Below are positions 1 to 8,194 of a stretch of DNA of 64,000 nt, piece after piece (the stretch's first letter is position 1; every line of letters starts with the position of its first letter). The position numbers were made by a program, and so were the translations under genes. The stretch is taken from the NCBI RefSeq assembly GCF_001832885.1, contig NZ_MKIQ01000028.1, positions 294,581 to 358,580 of the forward strand, given 5' to 3'. The notes beneath the pieces are model-generated. The model did no database searches and was not told the DNA's origin. It was given only the letters and a program-made list of their open reading frames with translations. The DNA comes from Floricoccus penangensis (GTDB lineage Bacteria > Bacillota > Bacilli > Lactobacillales > Streptococcaceae).

Positions 1-97
1 ACCTTTCACGAAACTTGCTTAAAACTTAATCCAAACTTTAAGATTCCTTAAAAACAAAAAATGTACCTTTCTATAAGAAAAATACATTCAAATAAAA

Positions 98-130
98 AAG
101 GGTGAACCGAAAGTTCATCCTTTTTCTTTA
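98..130 (-). terminator. Terminator of pgi
   Basis: An 8-bp stem (GGATGAAC pairing with GTTCACCC, one G-T pair, 5-nt loop) lies 20 bases beyond the pgi stop and is followed on the minus strand by a T run. It also has a T-rich flank on the plus strand, so it may act in both directions. Confidence 0.8.
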
Positions 131-139
131 TAATTTTGA

Positions 140-1486
140 TTATAGGCGAGAATTTAATTCTTTACCTAGTTCTTCATATCCTGGTTTACCAAGTAATGCA
201 AACATATTTTTCTTATATGCCTCAACACCTGGTTGGTCAAATGGATTAATGGCATTCAAGTAGCCAGAAAGTGAAATTGCAATTTCAAAGAAGTAAATTG
301 CATAACCTAATGTAAATTCATCTTGTTCTGGAAGACTTACGATCATATTTGGAACTCCACCATCTGTATGAGCAAGCAACACTCCGTCAGCAGCTTTCTT
401 ATTAACATAGTCTACATCCTTACCTTGAAGGTAACCAAGACCATCTAAATCTTCATCAAGACTAGGGATTGTGATGTTTTTTGTAGGTTTGTCAACACGA
501 ACGACTGTTTCAAACATAATACGTGCACCTTCTTGGATGAATTGTCCTAGAGAGTGTAAGTCTGTTGAGAAGTTTGCTGAAGTTGGATAAATTCCTTTTT
601 GATCCTTACCTTCAGATTCACCAGCAAGTTGTTTCCACCATTCTGAGAAGTATTGAAGACTTGGTTCATAGTTCGCAAGAATTTCAGTTGCGTATCCTTT
701 ACGATAAAGAATATTACGAAGTGCTGCATATTGATATGCTTCATTTTCTGAAATCTTATCAGAAGTATATTCCTTACGTGCTGCATTGGCTCCATCCATT
801 AATGCTTGAATATCAGCTCCACTTGCAGCAATTGGAAGTAAACCAACGGGAGTAAGAACTGAAAAGCGTCCGCCAACATCATCTGGAACTACAAAAGTTT
901 CCCAACCTTCAGCATCAGCTTCAACTTTAACAGCTCCACGAGATTTGTCAGTTGTAGCATAAATACGTTTATTAGCTTCTTCTTTACCATATTTCTTAAC
1001 TAAAAGTTCTTTAAATACACGGAAAGCAATAGCAGGTTCTGTTGTAGTTCCTGATTTTGAAATTACATTTACAGAGAATTCTTTATCAGCAACATATTCA
1101 ACTAAGTCAGATAAATAAGTCGAAGAAATTGAATTACCAGCGTAAAGAATTTGTGGTGCTTTACGTTCTTCTTTAGATTGTAGATTTACAAATGAATTAC
1201 TCAAGAAATCAATTGCAGCGCGTGCTCCAAGGTAAGAACCACCAATACCAATAACTACAAGAACTTCTGAATCAGATTGAATTTTTTCAGCTGCTTTTTG
1301 AATACGAGCAAATTCATCCTTATCATAGTTTTCAGGTAAGTCTAACCAACCTAGGAAATCAGAACCCGCACCAGTTCCTTTACGAATTAATTCATCAGCT
1401 GCTGTTACTTGACTTTGCATATAATCAAGTTCATGATCAGCAACAAATGGTGCTAATTTACTATAATCAAATTTAATATGAGCCAT
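140..1486 (-). CDS. pgi: Glucose-6-phosphate isomerase
   Basis: Interconverts glucose 6-phosphate and fructose 6-phosphate in cytosolic glycolysis. The 448-residue length is normal for the Gram-positive family. Visible motifs are the SIS-domain segment [12 protein letters not shown] near residue 80, [10 protein letters not shown] near 150, the signature [11 protein letters not shown] near 205, and the C-terminal signature [12 protein letters not shown]. The ATG at 1486 is chosen because GGAGG sits 6 nt upstream; a TTG further out lies within that ribosome binding site and would be an artefact. It is a single-gene unit with its own promoter (TTGAAA/TAAAAT), a cre-like box just upstream of the -35, and its own terminator, which suggests CcpA-linked control. 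Confidence 0.97.
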   Translation of the reverse strand: MAHIKFDYSKLAPFVADHELDYMQSQVTAADELIRKGTGAGSDFLGWLDLPENYDKDEFARIQKAAEKIQSDSEVLVVIGIGGSYLGARAAIDFLSNSFVNLQSKEERKAPQILYAGNSISSTYLSDLVEYVADKEFSVNVISKSGTTTEPAIAFRVFKELLVKKYGKEEANKRIYATTDKSRGAVKVEADAEGWETFVVPDDVGGRFSVLTPVGLLPIAASGADIQALMDGANAARKEYTSDKISENEAYQYAALRNILYRKGYATEILANYEPSLQYFSEWWKQLAGESEGKDQKGIYPTSANFSTDLHSLGQFIQEGARIMFETVVRVDKPTKNITIPSLDEDLDGLGYLQGKDVDYVNKKAADGVLLAHTDGGVPNMIVSLPEQDEFTLGYAIYFFEIAISLSGYLNAINPFDQPGVEAYKKNMFALLGKPGYEELGKELNSRL

Positions 1487-1507
1487 AATATCCTCCAAAT
1501 TTTTCTA

Positions 1508-1529
1508 TTTAGTGAACTTATCCACTAAA
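1508..1529 (-). promoter_or_regulatory. Hairpin in the pgi 5' leader
   Basis: A perfect 7-bp inverted repeat (TTTAGTG/CACTAAA, 8-nt loop) lies in the pgi 5' UTR between promoter and ribosome binding site. It could stabilise the transcript or be an operator; nothing in the sequence decides this. Confidence 0.4.
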
Positions 1530-1545
1530 TTAGTCTTTCACAGTA

Positions 1546-1574
1546 ATTTTATCCTTTTTCTATTCATTTTTCAA
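1546..1574 (-). promoter_or_regulatory. pgi promoter
   Basis: On the minus strand -35 TTGAAA (1569-1574) and -10 TAAAAT (1546-1551) are separated by 17 nt, a near-consensus sigma-A promoter placed to give a leader of about 50 nt. Confidence 0.75.
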
Positions 1575-1578
1575 CACA

Positions 1579-1593
1579 TTGAAAACATTTTCA
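1579..1593. promoter_or_regulatory. cre-like site upstream of pgi
   Basis: TTGAAAACATTTTCA matches the catabolite-responsive element consensus WTGNAARCGNWWWCA with one mismatch (A for the central G). It ends 5 nt upstream of the pgi -35 box. In this family, cre sites just upstream of -35 are usually associated with CcpA activation. Confidence 0.5.
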
Positions 1594-1648
1594 CTCAAGC
1601 GCTTGCATTATTTCAAGCGATAAAGCTGAATATAAAATAAACTTGTGC

Positions 1649-1654
1649 TAAAAT
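1649..1654 (+). promoter_or_regulatory. Extended -10 immediately before the BaiN-like gene
   Basis: TGCTAAAAT, an extended -10 element, ends exactly 6 nt before the ATG at 1661. No Shine-Dalgarno sequence is present, so the transcript would start at or next to the initiation codon. A second candidate, TATAAA at 1631-1636, would leave a short leader but still no ribosome binding site. Confidence 0.5.
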
Positions 1655-1660
1655 TAAACC

Positions 1661-2845
1661 ATGAATAAATATGACACAATAGTAATCGGTGGCGGGCCTT
1701 CTGGTATGATGGCATCCATAGGATCTAGCTACTACGGACATTCAACAATACTTATTGAAAAAAATAGACGTCTCGGTAAAAAACTTTCTATGACAGGCGG
1801 TGGGCGTTGCAATGTCACAAACAACGCTAATATTGATGAAATTATCGAAAATATACCTGGTAACGGAAGATTCCTCCACTCAACATTTTCACAATTTGAC
1901 AACAAAGACATAATAAACTTCTTTCAGGATAATGGTACTCCACTAAAAGAAGAAGACCATGGTCGCATGTTTCCAACAACAGATAAATCAATGACTATAA
2001 TCAATGCTCTAATTGATAAAATGAAAGAACTTGGGGTTACCATTAAAACTAAAGTCGAAGTTGTTTCGGTCAAAAAGACTGGCAATTTTTTCATGGTTAA
2101 AACTAGTGACAAGGAAGAGTATGAAGCAAGTCGTGTCATTGTAGCTACAGGTGGTAAAACTTACCCATCTACTGGCTCAACAGGATTTGGTCATGAAATT
2201 GCAAGACGATTTGATATTCCACTTACTGATCTAAGACCTTCCGAAAGTCCATTAATAATGGATAAACCAATTAGAGACCTTCAGGGAATTTCAATGGATG
2301 ATGTGACTGTAAAAGTAGGAAAAAAGACTATTGTCCACGATATTCTTTTTACTCATTTTGGTTTGTCAGGTCCTGCAGCACTCAGAGCATCAACTTATAT
2401 TAAAGAACCAACAAATATTTATTTGGATCTTTTTGCTAATCTCAATCAAGAAGAACTTGTAAAAAAATGGTTAACTTTTGATGAGAATAAGGCTATAAAA
2501 AACTCTCTTAAAGGTGAATTTCAAGAGCGAGTTTTACTATATTTATTAAATATAATTGGAATTGACCCACAAATTCCTCTTAAACAAGTAAGTAAGCAGA
2601 AATTACAAGAACTTGCTCACCTAGCTAAGAATTGGGAGCTATCAATCGAAAAAACTTTTTCTCTTGAAAAATCTTTTGTAACCGCTGGTGGTGTTGAACT
2701 AAAAAGTATAAATCCGAAGACTTTGGAGTCGAAAACTGTTCCCGGACTGTATTTTGTCGGTGAAGTTTTAGATATTAATGCCCATACTGGTGGATACAAC
2801 ATCACTTCTGCCCTTGCTACTGGTTGGGTGGCAGGGACTAATTAA
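1661..2845 (+). CDS. BaiN/HI0933-type NAD(P)/FAD-dependent oxidoreductase
   Basis: A 394-residue flavoprotein of the HI0933/BaiN (YhiN) family. The N-terminal Rossmann FAD-binding motif is VIGGGPSGMMAS (residues 7-18); GGGRCNVTNN (about 47-56) is diagnostic of the family; ATGGKTYPSTGSTG lies near 162; the C-terminal FAD-contact region contains GLYFVGEVLDINAHTGGYN. The substrate is unknown for most members; BaiN proper acts on bile acids, but that is not implied here. No Shine-Dalgarno precedes the ATG, and a -10 box ends 6 nt upstream. It stands alone between pgi, which diverges, and a terminator. Confidence 0.9.
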   Translation: MNKYDTIVIGGGPSGMMASIGSSYYGHSTILIEKNRRLGKKLSMTGGGRCNVTNNANIDEIIENIPGNGRFLHSTFSQFDNKDIINFFQDNGTPLKEEDHGRMFPTTDKSMTIINALIDKMKELGVTIKTKVEVVSVKKTGNFFMVKTSDKEEYEASRVIVATGGKTYPSTGSTGFGHEIARRFDIPLTDLRPSESPLIMDKPIRDLQGISMDDVTVKVGKKTIVHDILFTHFGLSGPAALRASTYIKEPTNIYLDLFANLNQEELVKKWLTFDENKAIKNSLKGEFQERVLLYLLNIIGIDPQIPLKQVSKQKLQELAHLAKNWELSIEKTFSLEKSFVTAGGVELKSINPKTLESKTVPGLYFVGEVLDINAHTGGYNITSALATGWVAGTN

Positions 2846-2855
2846 GGGGAAATTT

Positions 2856-2954
2856 ATGGCGATTAAGATACGTAATGAACTATCAACTTGGGTATCTCAA
2901 TCATTTAAATTAGCGTATAAGTTAACAAAAAATTCAGAAAAAACTTCCCGTTAA
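2856..2954 (+). CDS. Possible 32-residue basic peptide
   Basis: A small reading frame starts 10 nt after the flavoprotein stop with an AGGGGAAATTTATG context, i.e. a good ribosome binding site with correct spacing. The product begins MAIKIRNELS, is basic (nine Lys/Arg), with no membrane segment. Its last codons lie inside the left arm of the following terminator. I recognise no family. The ribosome binding site supports translation, but the short length leaves real doubt. Confidence 0.35.
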   Translation: MAIKIRNELSTWVSQSFKLAYKLTKNSEKTSR

Positions 2955-2976
2955 ATCTAACAGGAAGTTTTTTTAT
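2941..2976 (+). terminator. Terminator after the flavoprotein gene
   Basis: The arms AAACTTCC-C-GTTA and TAAC-A-GGAAGTTT form a 13-position stem with one mismatch and a 4-nt loop, followed by a run of seven or more T. It overlaps the end of the 32-residue reading frame. Confidence 0.8.
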
Positions 2977-3140
2977 ATAGCTAATATGTTTTTATTTGTC
3001 CTAATTTAAAAATTTCAATAATTTACTTGTGTTTCTCTTTTTTTAATTATAAAGTAGAGAGTGGGAAAATTTCTTGTATTTATTGCAATCACATGCTTTT
3101 TTTATGCAATATTTTCTACAAAAATTATGGGAGTATTTTT

Positions 3141-4631
3141 ATGTCAAAAACTCAAAAAGGTATGAGCCTTGGAGCATTAGTTCTGATGATTTTTACCTCT
3201 GTATTTGGATTTGCAAACGGACCGGTTGCTTATTATTTAATGGGTTATGGATCAATAATCTTTTATGTCCTAGCAGCAATCTTCTTCTTCATTCCATTTG
3301 CTCTAATGATGGCTGAATATGGTTCAGCAATTAAAGGGGAGAATAGTGGAATGTATAAGTGGCTTGAGGTCAGTGTAAGCCCACGCTTTGCATTTGTTGC
3401 AACTTTCATGTGGTTTGCTTCATATGTAATTTGGATGGTTTCTACATCATCTAAAGTCTTCATTCCACTTACAACCGCATTTGCTGGAAGTGACCAAACT
3501 CAAAAGCTTAGTATGTTTGGACTAACTTCTACTCAAATTGTAGGTCTAATGGCGTGTCTATGGATGATAACTGTTACCTTTATTTCAATCAAAGGTGTCA
3601 AAGGAATTGTAAAAGTTACGAGTCTTGGTGGTCTAGCTGTTACTAGCTTAAACGCTGTATTACTAGTAATTTCAGGTATTATTTTAGTAGCTAATGGCGG
3701 TAAGCTAGCTCAACCATTTGAGCACATTATGTCTTCTCCAAACCCTGCTTACCAAAGCCCACTTGCTATGCTTGGATTTGCTGTATTTGCAATTTTTGCC
3801 TATGGTGGTCTTGAAACTTTGGGAGCAATGGTCGATAAGACTGATAAGCCTGAAAAAACTTTCCCAAGAGCAATTATCATCTCAGCTATAGTTATCTCAG
3901 TAGGTTATGCCTTAGGTATATTCCTATGGGGAGTATCAACAAATTGGGATACTGTTCTTTCAGGTAAAACAACCAACCTCGGTAACATCAGCTATGTTAT
4001 GATGAATAACTTAGGTTTTGAATTTGGTAAGGCTATCGGACTCAAAGAAGCAGCCGCAATTACTATGGGTAATTGGTTTGCTAGATATACTGGTCTTGGT
4101 ATGTTCCTAGCTTATAGTGGTGCTTTCTTCTCTTTAACTTATTCACCGCTTAAAACATTAATTATGGGTACACCTAAAAAATTATGGCCTAAAAAATTCA
4201 CTGTCTTGAACAAAAATGGTATGCCAAGTTACGCAATGTGGATTCAATGTGCCTTAGTAGTAACAATTATTCTAGTCGCATCATTTGGTGCAAGTGATCC
4301 TAGACAATTCTACAATGTATTAACTTTAATGGCCAATGTTTCAATAACCTTGCCATACCTATTCTTAATTTATGCCTTCCCTAAATTTAAGAAAAAAGAA
4401 GGTTTAGATCGTCCATTCCAAGTTTATAAATCATATTCTACTACTGTTATTGTTAGTACAGTCGTGTTTATATTAGTTCTTGGTGCCAATGTTTTCACAA
4501 TTATACAACCAATCATTGATGGAGCAGGTCCAAAAGATACAATATGGATGCTTGCAGGACCTATTGGATTCTCAATAATTAGTATCTTAATTTATCAAGC
4601 ATATGTTAATAGAACAAAAAACGATAAATAA
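3141..4631 (+). CDS. APC-family amino acid permease, YjeM/GadC-like
   Basis: A 496-residue polytopic membrane protein with about 12 hydrophobic segments, of the amino acid-polyamine-organocation superfamily. The first helix has the substrate-site glycine region (SVFGFANGP), and the overall sequence resembles the glutamate/GABA antiporter group that includes YjeM; the true substrate cannot be read from the sequence. The ATG at 3141 has GGGAG 7 nt upstream, whereas the longer upstream frame has no ribosome binding site and would add an unlikely N-terminus. It is monocistronic with a terminator 7 nt after the stop. No decarboxylase gene is adjacent, which argues against a GABA system. Confidence 0.85.
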   Translation: MSKTQKGMSLGALVLMIFTSVFGFANGPVAYYLMGYGSIIFYVLAAIFFFIPFALMMAEYGSAIKGENSGMYKWLEVSVSPRFAFVATFMWFASYVIWMVSTSSKVFIPLTTAFAGSDQTQKLSMFGLTSTQIVGLMACLWMITVTFISIKGVKGIVKVTSLGGLAVTSLNAVLLVISGIILVANGGKLAQPFEHIMSSPNPAYQSPLAMLGFAVFAIFAYGGLETLGAMVDKTDKPEKTFPRAIIISAIVISVGYALGIFLWGVSTNWDTVLSGKTTNLGNISYVMMNNLGFEFGKAIGLKEAAAITMGNWFARYTGLGMFLAYSGAFFSLTYSPLKTLIMGTPKKLWPKKFTVLNKNGMPSYAMWIQCALVVTIILVASFGASDPRQFYNVLTLMANVSITLPYLFLIYAFPKFKKKEGLDRPFQVYKSYSTTVIVSTVVFILVLGANVFTIIQPIIDGAGPKDTIWMLAGPIGFSIISILIYQAYVNRTKNDK

Positions 4632-4637
4632 TTACTT

Positions 4638-4663
4638 AAAAAGAGCTTCGAGGCTCTTTTTTT
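4638..4663 (+). terminator. Terminator of the YjeM-like permease gene
   Basis: The stem AAAAGAGC/GCTCTTTT with a 6-nt loop is followed by a T run, seven bases past the stop. Confidence 0.85.
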
Positions 4664-4730
4664 GTGTTATTTATATAAATAAAGTGTCATAATTACTATT
4701 AATACTATCAGCTTAAGAGAAAGGTACACC

Positions 4731-5156
4731 ATGGCTATTAAATTTCATAGAAAAACTGGTTTTATAGGTATACTTGTAAAGATAAACATTTATATTGATG
4801 GTAAAAAAATTGCCAAAATATGTAATGAAGATTATACAACAATAGAAAACACAAAAGAAGTTAACTCCGTTCGAGTTGGAACTATTGGAGGTTATAGTAA
4901 GGTAACAAATATACCTGACAATTCACTTGTTACAATAACTACAAATAAAAAATGCTATTATGTACTAATTTCTATCCCTCTGATTCAAATTTTTTTATCA
5001 AATAATGTATTTAACAATCAATATAATCGTCTAACTTCAGTCGTAGCAATCTTAGCTATAATCATTTTCTATTTTGCATATGTTAAAGATAATAGCTATA
5101 AGCTCACTGTATTTTCTATAGAAGATGAAGAAAAACAAGAAAATAAATATCAATAG
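4731..5156 (+). CDS. Hypothetical membrane protein with N-terminal beta-rich domain
   Basis: A 141-residue protein I cannot assign to a named family. Residues 1-75 look like a small beta domain (VKINIYIDGKKIAKI, then alternating hydrophobic strands ending in VTITTNKKC), similar in style to PEGA-like modules. Two hydrophobic segments follow (about residues 76-90 and 100-118), then a charged tail EDEEKQENKYQ. GAGAAAGG precedes the ATG at good spacing. It sits alone between two strong terminators. A cytosolic sensing domain on a membrane hairpin is one reading; function unknown. Confidence 0.6.
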   Translation: MAIKFHRKTGFIGILVKINIYIDGKKIAKICNEDYTTIENTKEVNSVRVGTIGGYSKVTNIPDNSLVTITTNKKCYYVLISIPLIQIFLSNNVFNNQYNRLTSVVAILAIIIFYFAYVKDNSYKLTVFSIEDEEKQENKYQ

Positions 5157-5164
5157 CGATATCG

Positions 5165-5219
5165 AAACCCACTTGATAATTAACTCTCATGCGAGATTCA
5201 ATTATCAAGTGGGTTTTTT
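5165..5219 (+). terminator. Long terminator with 17-bp perfect stem
   Basis: The arms at 5165-5181 and 5200-5216 are perfectly complementary over 17 bp; the 18-nt loop contains a second small stem (TCTC/GAGA). A T run follows. Confidence 0.85.
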
Positions 5220-5235
5220 AATATCATACTTTATA

Positions 5236-5330
5236 AGTGTTCGTAATTCTTCGAATTACTCCTACTTCGCTAATTCCATTAGCTACGATGTCGATAAAAC
5301 TTAAGCAAGTAAACTTGCTAGTTTTAATCG
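5236..5330. repeat. Cluster of small hairpins at the end of tsaD
   Basis: Three inverted repeats lie close together: GTAATTC/GAATTAC near 5241-5257, GCTAAT/ATTAGC near 5270-5284, and an extended one at about 5292-5330 with core AGCAAGT/ACTTGCT that reaches into the tsaD stop codon. The last could terminate the tsaB-rimI-tsaD operon. The cluster as a whole looks like a short palindromic repeat unit, but no second copy was seen in this window. Confidence 0.4.
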
Positions 5331-6337
5331 CTACTAACTTCAAAGCTCAGGCTAGGGATTGCGTTTAGGTTTAGTGGTGCGAAGTTTTCTTTTTCGTATT
5401 CACAGACGCTTGCTGCTGCAATCATTCCTGCGTTATCTCCACATAGTCTTAATGGTGGGATAATAACTTTGGTATCTGTAATCTCTTCTGCTAAGCGTTC
5501 TCTTAACCCTTGGTTAGCGGCAACTCCACCCGCAACAACTAAGTTTTTAACTGGATATTGCGCAAGTGCTTTTTTAGTTTTTGCAAGTAGGATATCAAGA
5601 ACTGCAGCTTGAAATGATGCAGATAAGTCTTCGTTTGATAAAGTTTCACCTTTTTGATCTGCATTATGTTTTAGATTAATGAAAGCCGATTTAAGTCCAC
5701 TGAAACTGAACTCTAAATTATTTTCCTTAATCATGGCGCGTGGAAAATTGTAAATATCCTTGCCAATATGAGCTAGTTGATCAATTTCACGGCCACTTGG
5801 ATAAGTAAGCCCCATTACACGACCAACCTTGTCATAGGCCTCACCAACTGCATCATCACGAGTTTCACCTACTATTTTGTATGAACCTGGTTCTTCAACA
5901 TAGACCAGTTCAGTATGCCCACCAGAAACCAAAAGGGCTAAAAGTGGAAATTCTAATTCATCAACCAGGCGTGCAGCCCAAAGATGACCTGCCATATGAT
6001 TAACAGGAATTAATGGCAAACTATTTGCCCAAGCAAAAGCTTTTGCCGCAGCAACACCAACTAAAAGTGCCCCAACTAGACCTGGACCATAAGTCACAGC
6101 AACAGCATCAAGTTGGTCAACTTCAACATCAGCCTCAGCTAACGCCTCATCAATACACAGAGTAATCTGTTCTACGTGGTGGCGACTAGCAACCTCTGGC
6201 ACTACTCCGCCAAATCGTTTATGACTAACAATTTGACTAGCAATAATATTCGACAATAATTCATCGTCATTTTTCAAAACAGCCACACTAGTTTCGTCAC
6301 AAGACGTTTCAATGGCTAAAATATATCTATCTTTCAT
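5324..6337 (-). CDS. tsaD: tRNA N6-threonylcarbamoyladenosine transferase TsaD
   Basis: Transfers the threonylcarbamoyl group to A37 of tRNAs reading ANN codons, acting with TsaB, TsaE (also in this window) and TsaC. At 337 residues it has the usual length. The ASKHA fold and metal site are visible: [10 protein letters not shown] at residues 10-19, the metal-binding HMAGH near 111-115, SGGHTEL near 137, and [11 protein letters not shown] near 268. It is last in the tsaB-rimI-rimI-like-tsaD operon, 2 nt after the acetyltransferase stop. Confidence 0.96.
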   Translation of the reverse strand: MKDRYILAIETSCDETSVAVLKNDDELLSNIIASQIVSHKRFGGVVPEVASRHHVEQITLCIDEALAEADVEVDQLDAVAVTYGPGLVGALLVGVAAAKAFAWANSLPLIPVNHMAGHLWAARLVDELEFPLLALLVSGGHTELVYVEEPGSYKIVGETRDDAVGEAYDKVGRVMGLTYPSGREIDQLAHIGKDIYNFPRAMIKENNLEFSFSGLKSAFINLKHNADQKGETLSNEDLSASFQAAVLDILLAKTKKALAQYPVKNLVVAGGVAANQGLRERLAEEITDTKVIIPPLRLCGDNAGMIAAASVCEYEKENFAPLNLNAIPSLSFEVSSD

Positions 6338-6339
6338 CT

Positions 6340-6792
6340 TTATAATCTTTCTAAACGCATTAAAATTGCATCTTCCGTGGGATTTTTATAATAATTTTTT
6401 CGTTCATGAAAAGCTTGAAAATTATACTTTTTATATAAGCTCTTAGCAACTTCATTTGATTTTCGGACCTCTAGAAAAAAAGTTCCATCAAATTTCAATA
6501 GTCGACTCAATAAATCCGATGAAATTCCTTGCCCCCTGAAATCTTGAATAACCGCAACATTAGTGATTTCAATCTCATCCATTACTTCCACCGCTGATAA
6601 GAATCCTATTGGTTTTTCCTCGTGATAAGCCAAAAAATAGATAGTATCTACTTTTAATAAATCAGAAAATGTCTGTTCAAAAGTCCACGGTGGAGTATCA
6701 TAAACATCACTTAGAATAAGATGAACATCGATCGCTATATCTCTTAAACAATCTAAATCAGGATTTATTCGTTTAATATATAATTCTCTCAT
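6340..6792 (-). CDS. RimI-like GNAT acetyltransferase (second copy)
   Basis: A 150-residue GNAT-fold N-acetyltransferase with [20 protein letters not shown] (acetyl-CoA loop, residues about 77-96) and a C-terminal [11 protein letters not shown] segment typical of RimI. The ATG at 6792 is chosen; it overlaps the stop of the preceding acetyltransferase by 1 nt, implying translational coupling. Two adjacent GNAT genes between tsaB and tsaD is more than the usual single rimI. This copy has diverged in its substrate-side N-terminus. The true substrate could be ribosomal protein S18 or something else. Confidence 0.8.
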   Translation of the reverse strand: MRELYIKRINPDLDCLRDIAIDVHLILSDVYDTPPWTFEQTFSDLLKVDTIYFLAYHEEKPIGFLSAVEVMDEIEITNVAVIQDFRGQGISSDLLSRLLKFDGTFFLEVRKSNEVAKSLYKKYNFQAFHERKNYYKNPTEDAILMRLERL

Positions 6793-7343
6793 CAATTCTC
6801 ATCATCCAATAAATTTTTTTCCATCCATAAGCCATCACTTCCATCATCATAATATTCAGGTAAAATTTTTTCACTTAAAAATCCATTTGATCTGTATAAG
6901 GCTTGAGCTACCTGATTAGTTAGCTTCACTTCTAAACTAATTTTATTAATTCCTAATTTTTGACACAGATCTTCAACTTGAGCTAAAAAATTTTTAGCAA
7001 TTCCTCTATGTTGGAATTCTTTTTTTACAGCAAGATTAGTAACATGAATACTATCTTCATGAAAATCAATTCTTGTACCAATGAATGCTATTGGTTTATC
7101 ATTTTTAGCCGCAATTAAGAAGTTTGCATTGGGATTCTTTTCAATCTCAAATTCGAAATGACTATAAGTCCATGGAGTATCTCCATCATAAACGTCTCTT
7201 TCAATTGCAAGTAAATAAAAAATATCTGATTTTTCTGCTAAACAATAATAAAAACCATCAATTTTTTCATCAAAATTCAATCCTTTGAGACCAAATAATC
7301 GCTGATTAAATTTTGTTAATATATCCTGTATCTTTATCTTCAT
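6792..7343 (-). CDS. rimI: Ribosomal protein bS18-alanine N-acetyltransferase RimI-like
   Basis: A GNAT family protein of 183 residues from the ATG at 7343. Key motifs are VTNLAVKKEFQHRGIAKNFL (acetyl-CoA binding) and SLEVKLTNQVAQALYRSNGF near the C-terminus, the RimI arrangement. The start overlaps the end of tsaB by 38 nt; a longer frame to 7376 exists but gives a lysine-rich N-terminus without a ribosome binding site. RimI genes commonly sit between tsaB and tsaD. Which of the two GNAT genes here keeps RimI activity cannot be told from sequence alone. Confidence 0.8.
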   Translation of the reverse strand: MKIKIQDILTKFNQRLFGLKGLNFDEKIDGFYYCLAEKSDIFYLLAIERDVYDGDTPWTYSHFEFEIEKNPNANFLIAAKNDKPIAFIGTRIDFHEDSIHVTNLAVKKEFQHRGIAKNFLAQVEDLCQKLGINKISLEVKLTNQVAQALYRSNGFLSEKILPEYYDDGSDGLWMEKNLLDDEN

Positions 7344-8010
7344 GATGTGTTTCAAGCCATTTTTCTTCTGCTTCAACTCGTTTCAAATATTCTGGAACAA
7401 ATGTGTGAATTTCCACTGGTTCCATTTCTACTCCGACAAGAGCTATTTGATAGGCTGAAGGTAATTTTAATAATGAGTCATTAATTACTCTTGCATTTGG
7501 AAGTTTTTCTGAGATATCGTCGATAAAATTATCAACTTCTCCTGTAAATACAATTTCTTCATCTCTTTCTTGCAAGAGTGGCACTAAATCATCAAATGAT
7601 GTGTGTCTATCTGTAATCACAGATTCTCCATTCAAGTAAGCCCCTGCGTATACATTTTTTCTTCTTGCATCCATCAAAGGTACTACAAGTGATGATGTAT
7701 CAAGGTTCTTTGCCATAGCCTGCAAGCTTGATACACCAACAAGTTCAATATCTAAACTATAGGCCAGTGTTTTGGCTGTTGTCACAGCAATTCTAAGTCC
7801 TGTATATGACCCTGGCCCTTTTGCTACTGCAATACGGTCCAAATCTTTTGGTTTGAGACCAACTTGCGCCATCAGAAAATCAATGGCAGGCATTAGAGTG
7901 ATACTATGATTTTTCTTTATATTTAAGGTAACTTGACCTAGAATATCTCCATCTTCGACAAGTGCTACTGCAAGAGCTTTTGAAGATGTATCGAATGCTA
8001 AGATTTTCAT
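7306..8010 (-). CDS. tsaB: tRNA t6A biosynthesis protein TsaB
   Basis: An inactive paralogue of TsaD that scaffolds the t6A enzyme complex. At 234 residues it has the typical length. MKILAFDTSSKALAVAL at the N-terminus and KGPGSYTGLRIA near residue 65 are the family's ASKHA motifs. AGAGGTAGTA precedes the ATG. First gene of the operon; promoters for this and for rpoY diverge within the 185-nt upstream gap. Confidence 0.94.
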   Translation of the reverse strand: MKILAFDTSSKALAVALVEDGDILGQVTLNIKKNHSITLMPAIDFLMAQVGLKPKDLDRIAVAKGPGSYTGLRIAVTTAKTLAYSLDIELVGVSSLQAMAKNLDTSSLVVPLMDARRKNVYAGAYLNGESVITDRHTSFDDLVPLLQERDEEIVFTGEVDNFIDDISEKLPNARVINDSLLKLPSAYQIALVGVEMEPVEIHTFVPEYLKRVEAEEKWLETHHEDKDTGYINKI

Positions 8011-8061
8011 TACTACCTCTTTTACTTATTCTTTTTATTGTTTATTTTAAATTTATACTTT

Positions 8062-8090
8062 TTGCAACCCTTACTATTTTATGCTATTAT
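8062..8090 (+). promoter_or_regulatory. rpoY-rnjA promoter
   Basis: -35 TTGCAA (8062-8067) and -10 TATTAT (8085-8090) are separated by 17 nt. The start would lie near 8097, giving a leader of about 100 nt before rpoY. Confidence 0.7.
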
Positions 8091-8096
8091 AGTGAT

Positions 8097-8180
8097 AATT
8101 GCAATCATGCGACCTTTGGGTGCACAGGCAAAATATAGTTAATAACTATAATACCTTCGTGGTACAAAAATTTAACATTC
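8097..8180 (+). promoter_or_regulatory. Structured 5' leader of rpoY-rnjA
   Basis: The roughly 100-nt leader holds a perfect 8+1+8 inverted repeat (TATAGTTA/TAACTATA) and a TACC/GGTA hairpin, preceded by a G-rich stretch. It fits no riboswitch class that I recognise. It is a plausible site of autoregulation, since RNase leaders often are. Confidence 0.4.
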
Positions 8181-8194
8181 AGGAGAAATAAAAC

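Noticed and set aside
565..855. Open frame of 96 codons opposite pgi
   Set aside because: It lies wholly inside pgi on the other strand, has no ribosome binding site and reads as a shadow of pgi codons.
3027..3140. N-terminal extension of the permease
   Set aside because: No ribosome binding site for the earlier start, and GGGAG lies correctly before the ATG at 3141.
8130..8180. T-box element before rpoY, because of a GGTAC stretch
   Set aside because: The conserved T-box run with ACCGCG and an antiterminator/terminator pair is missing, and rpoY is not a usual T-box target.
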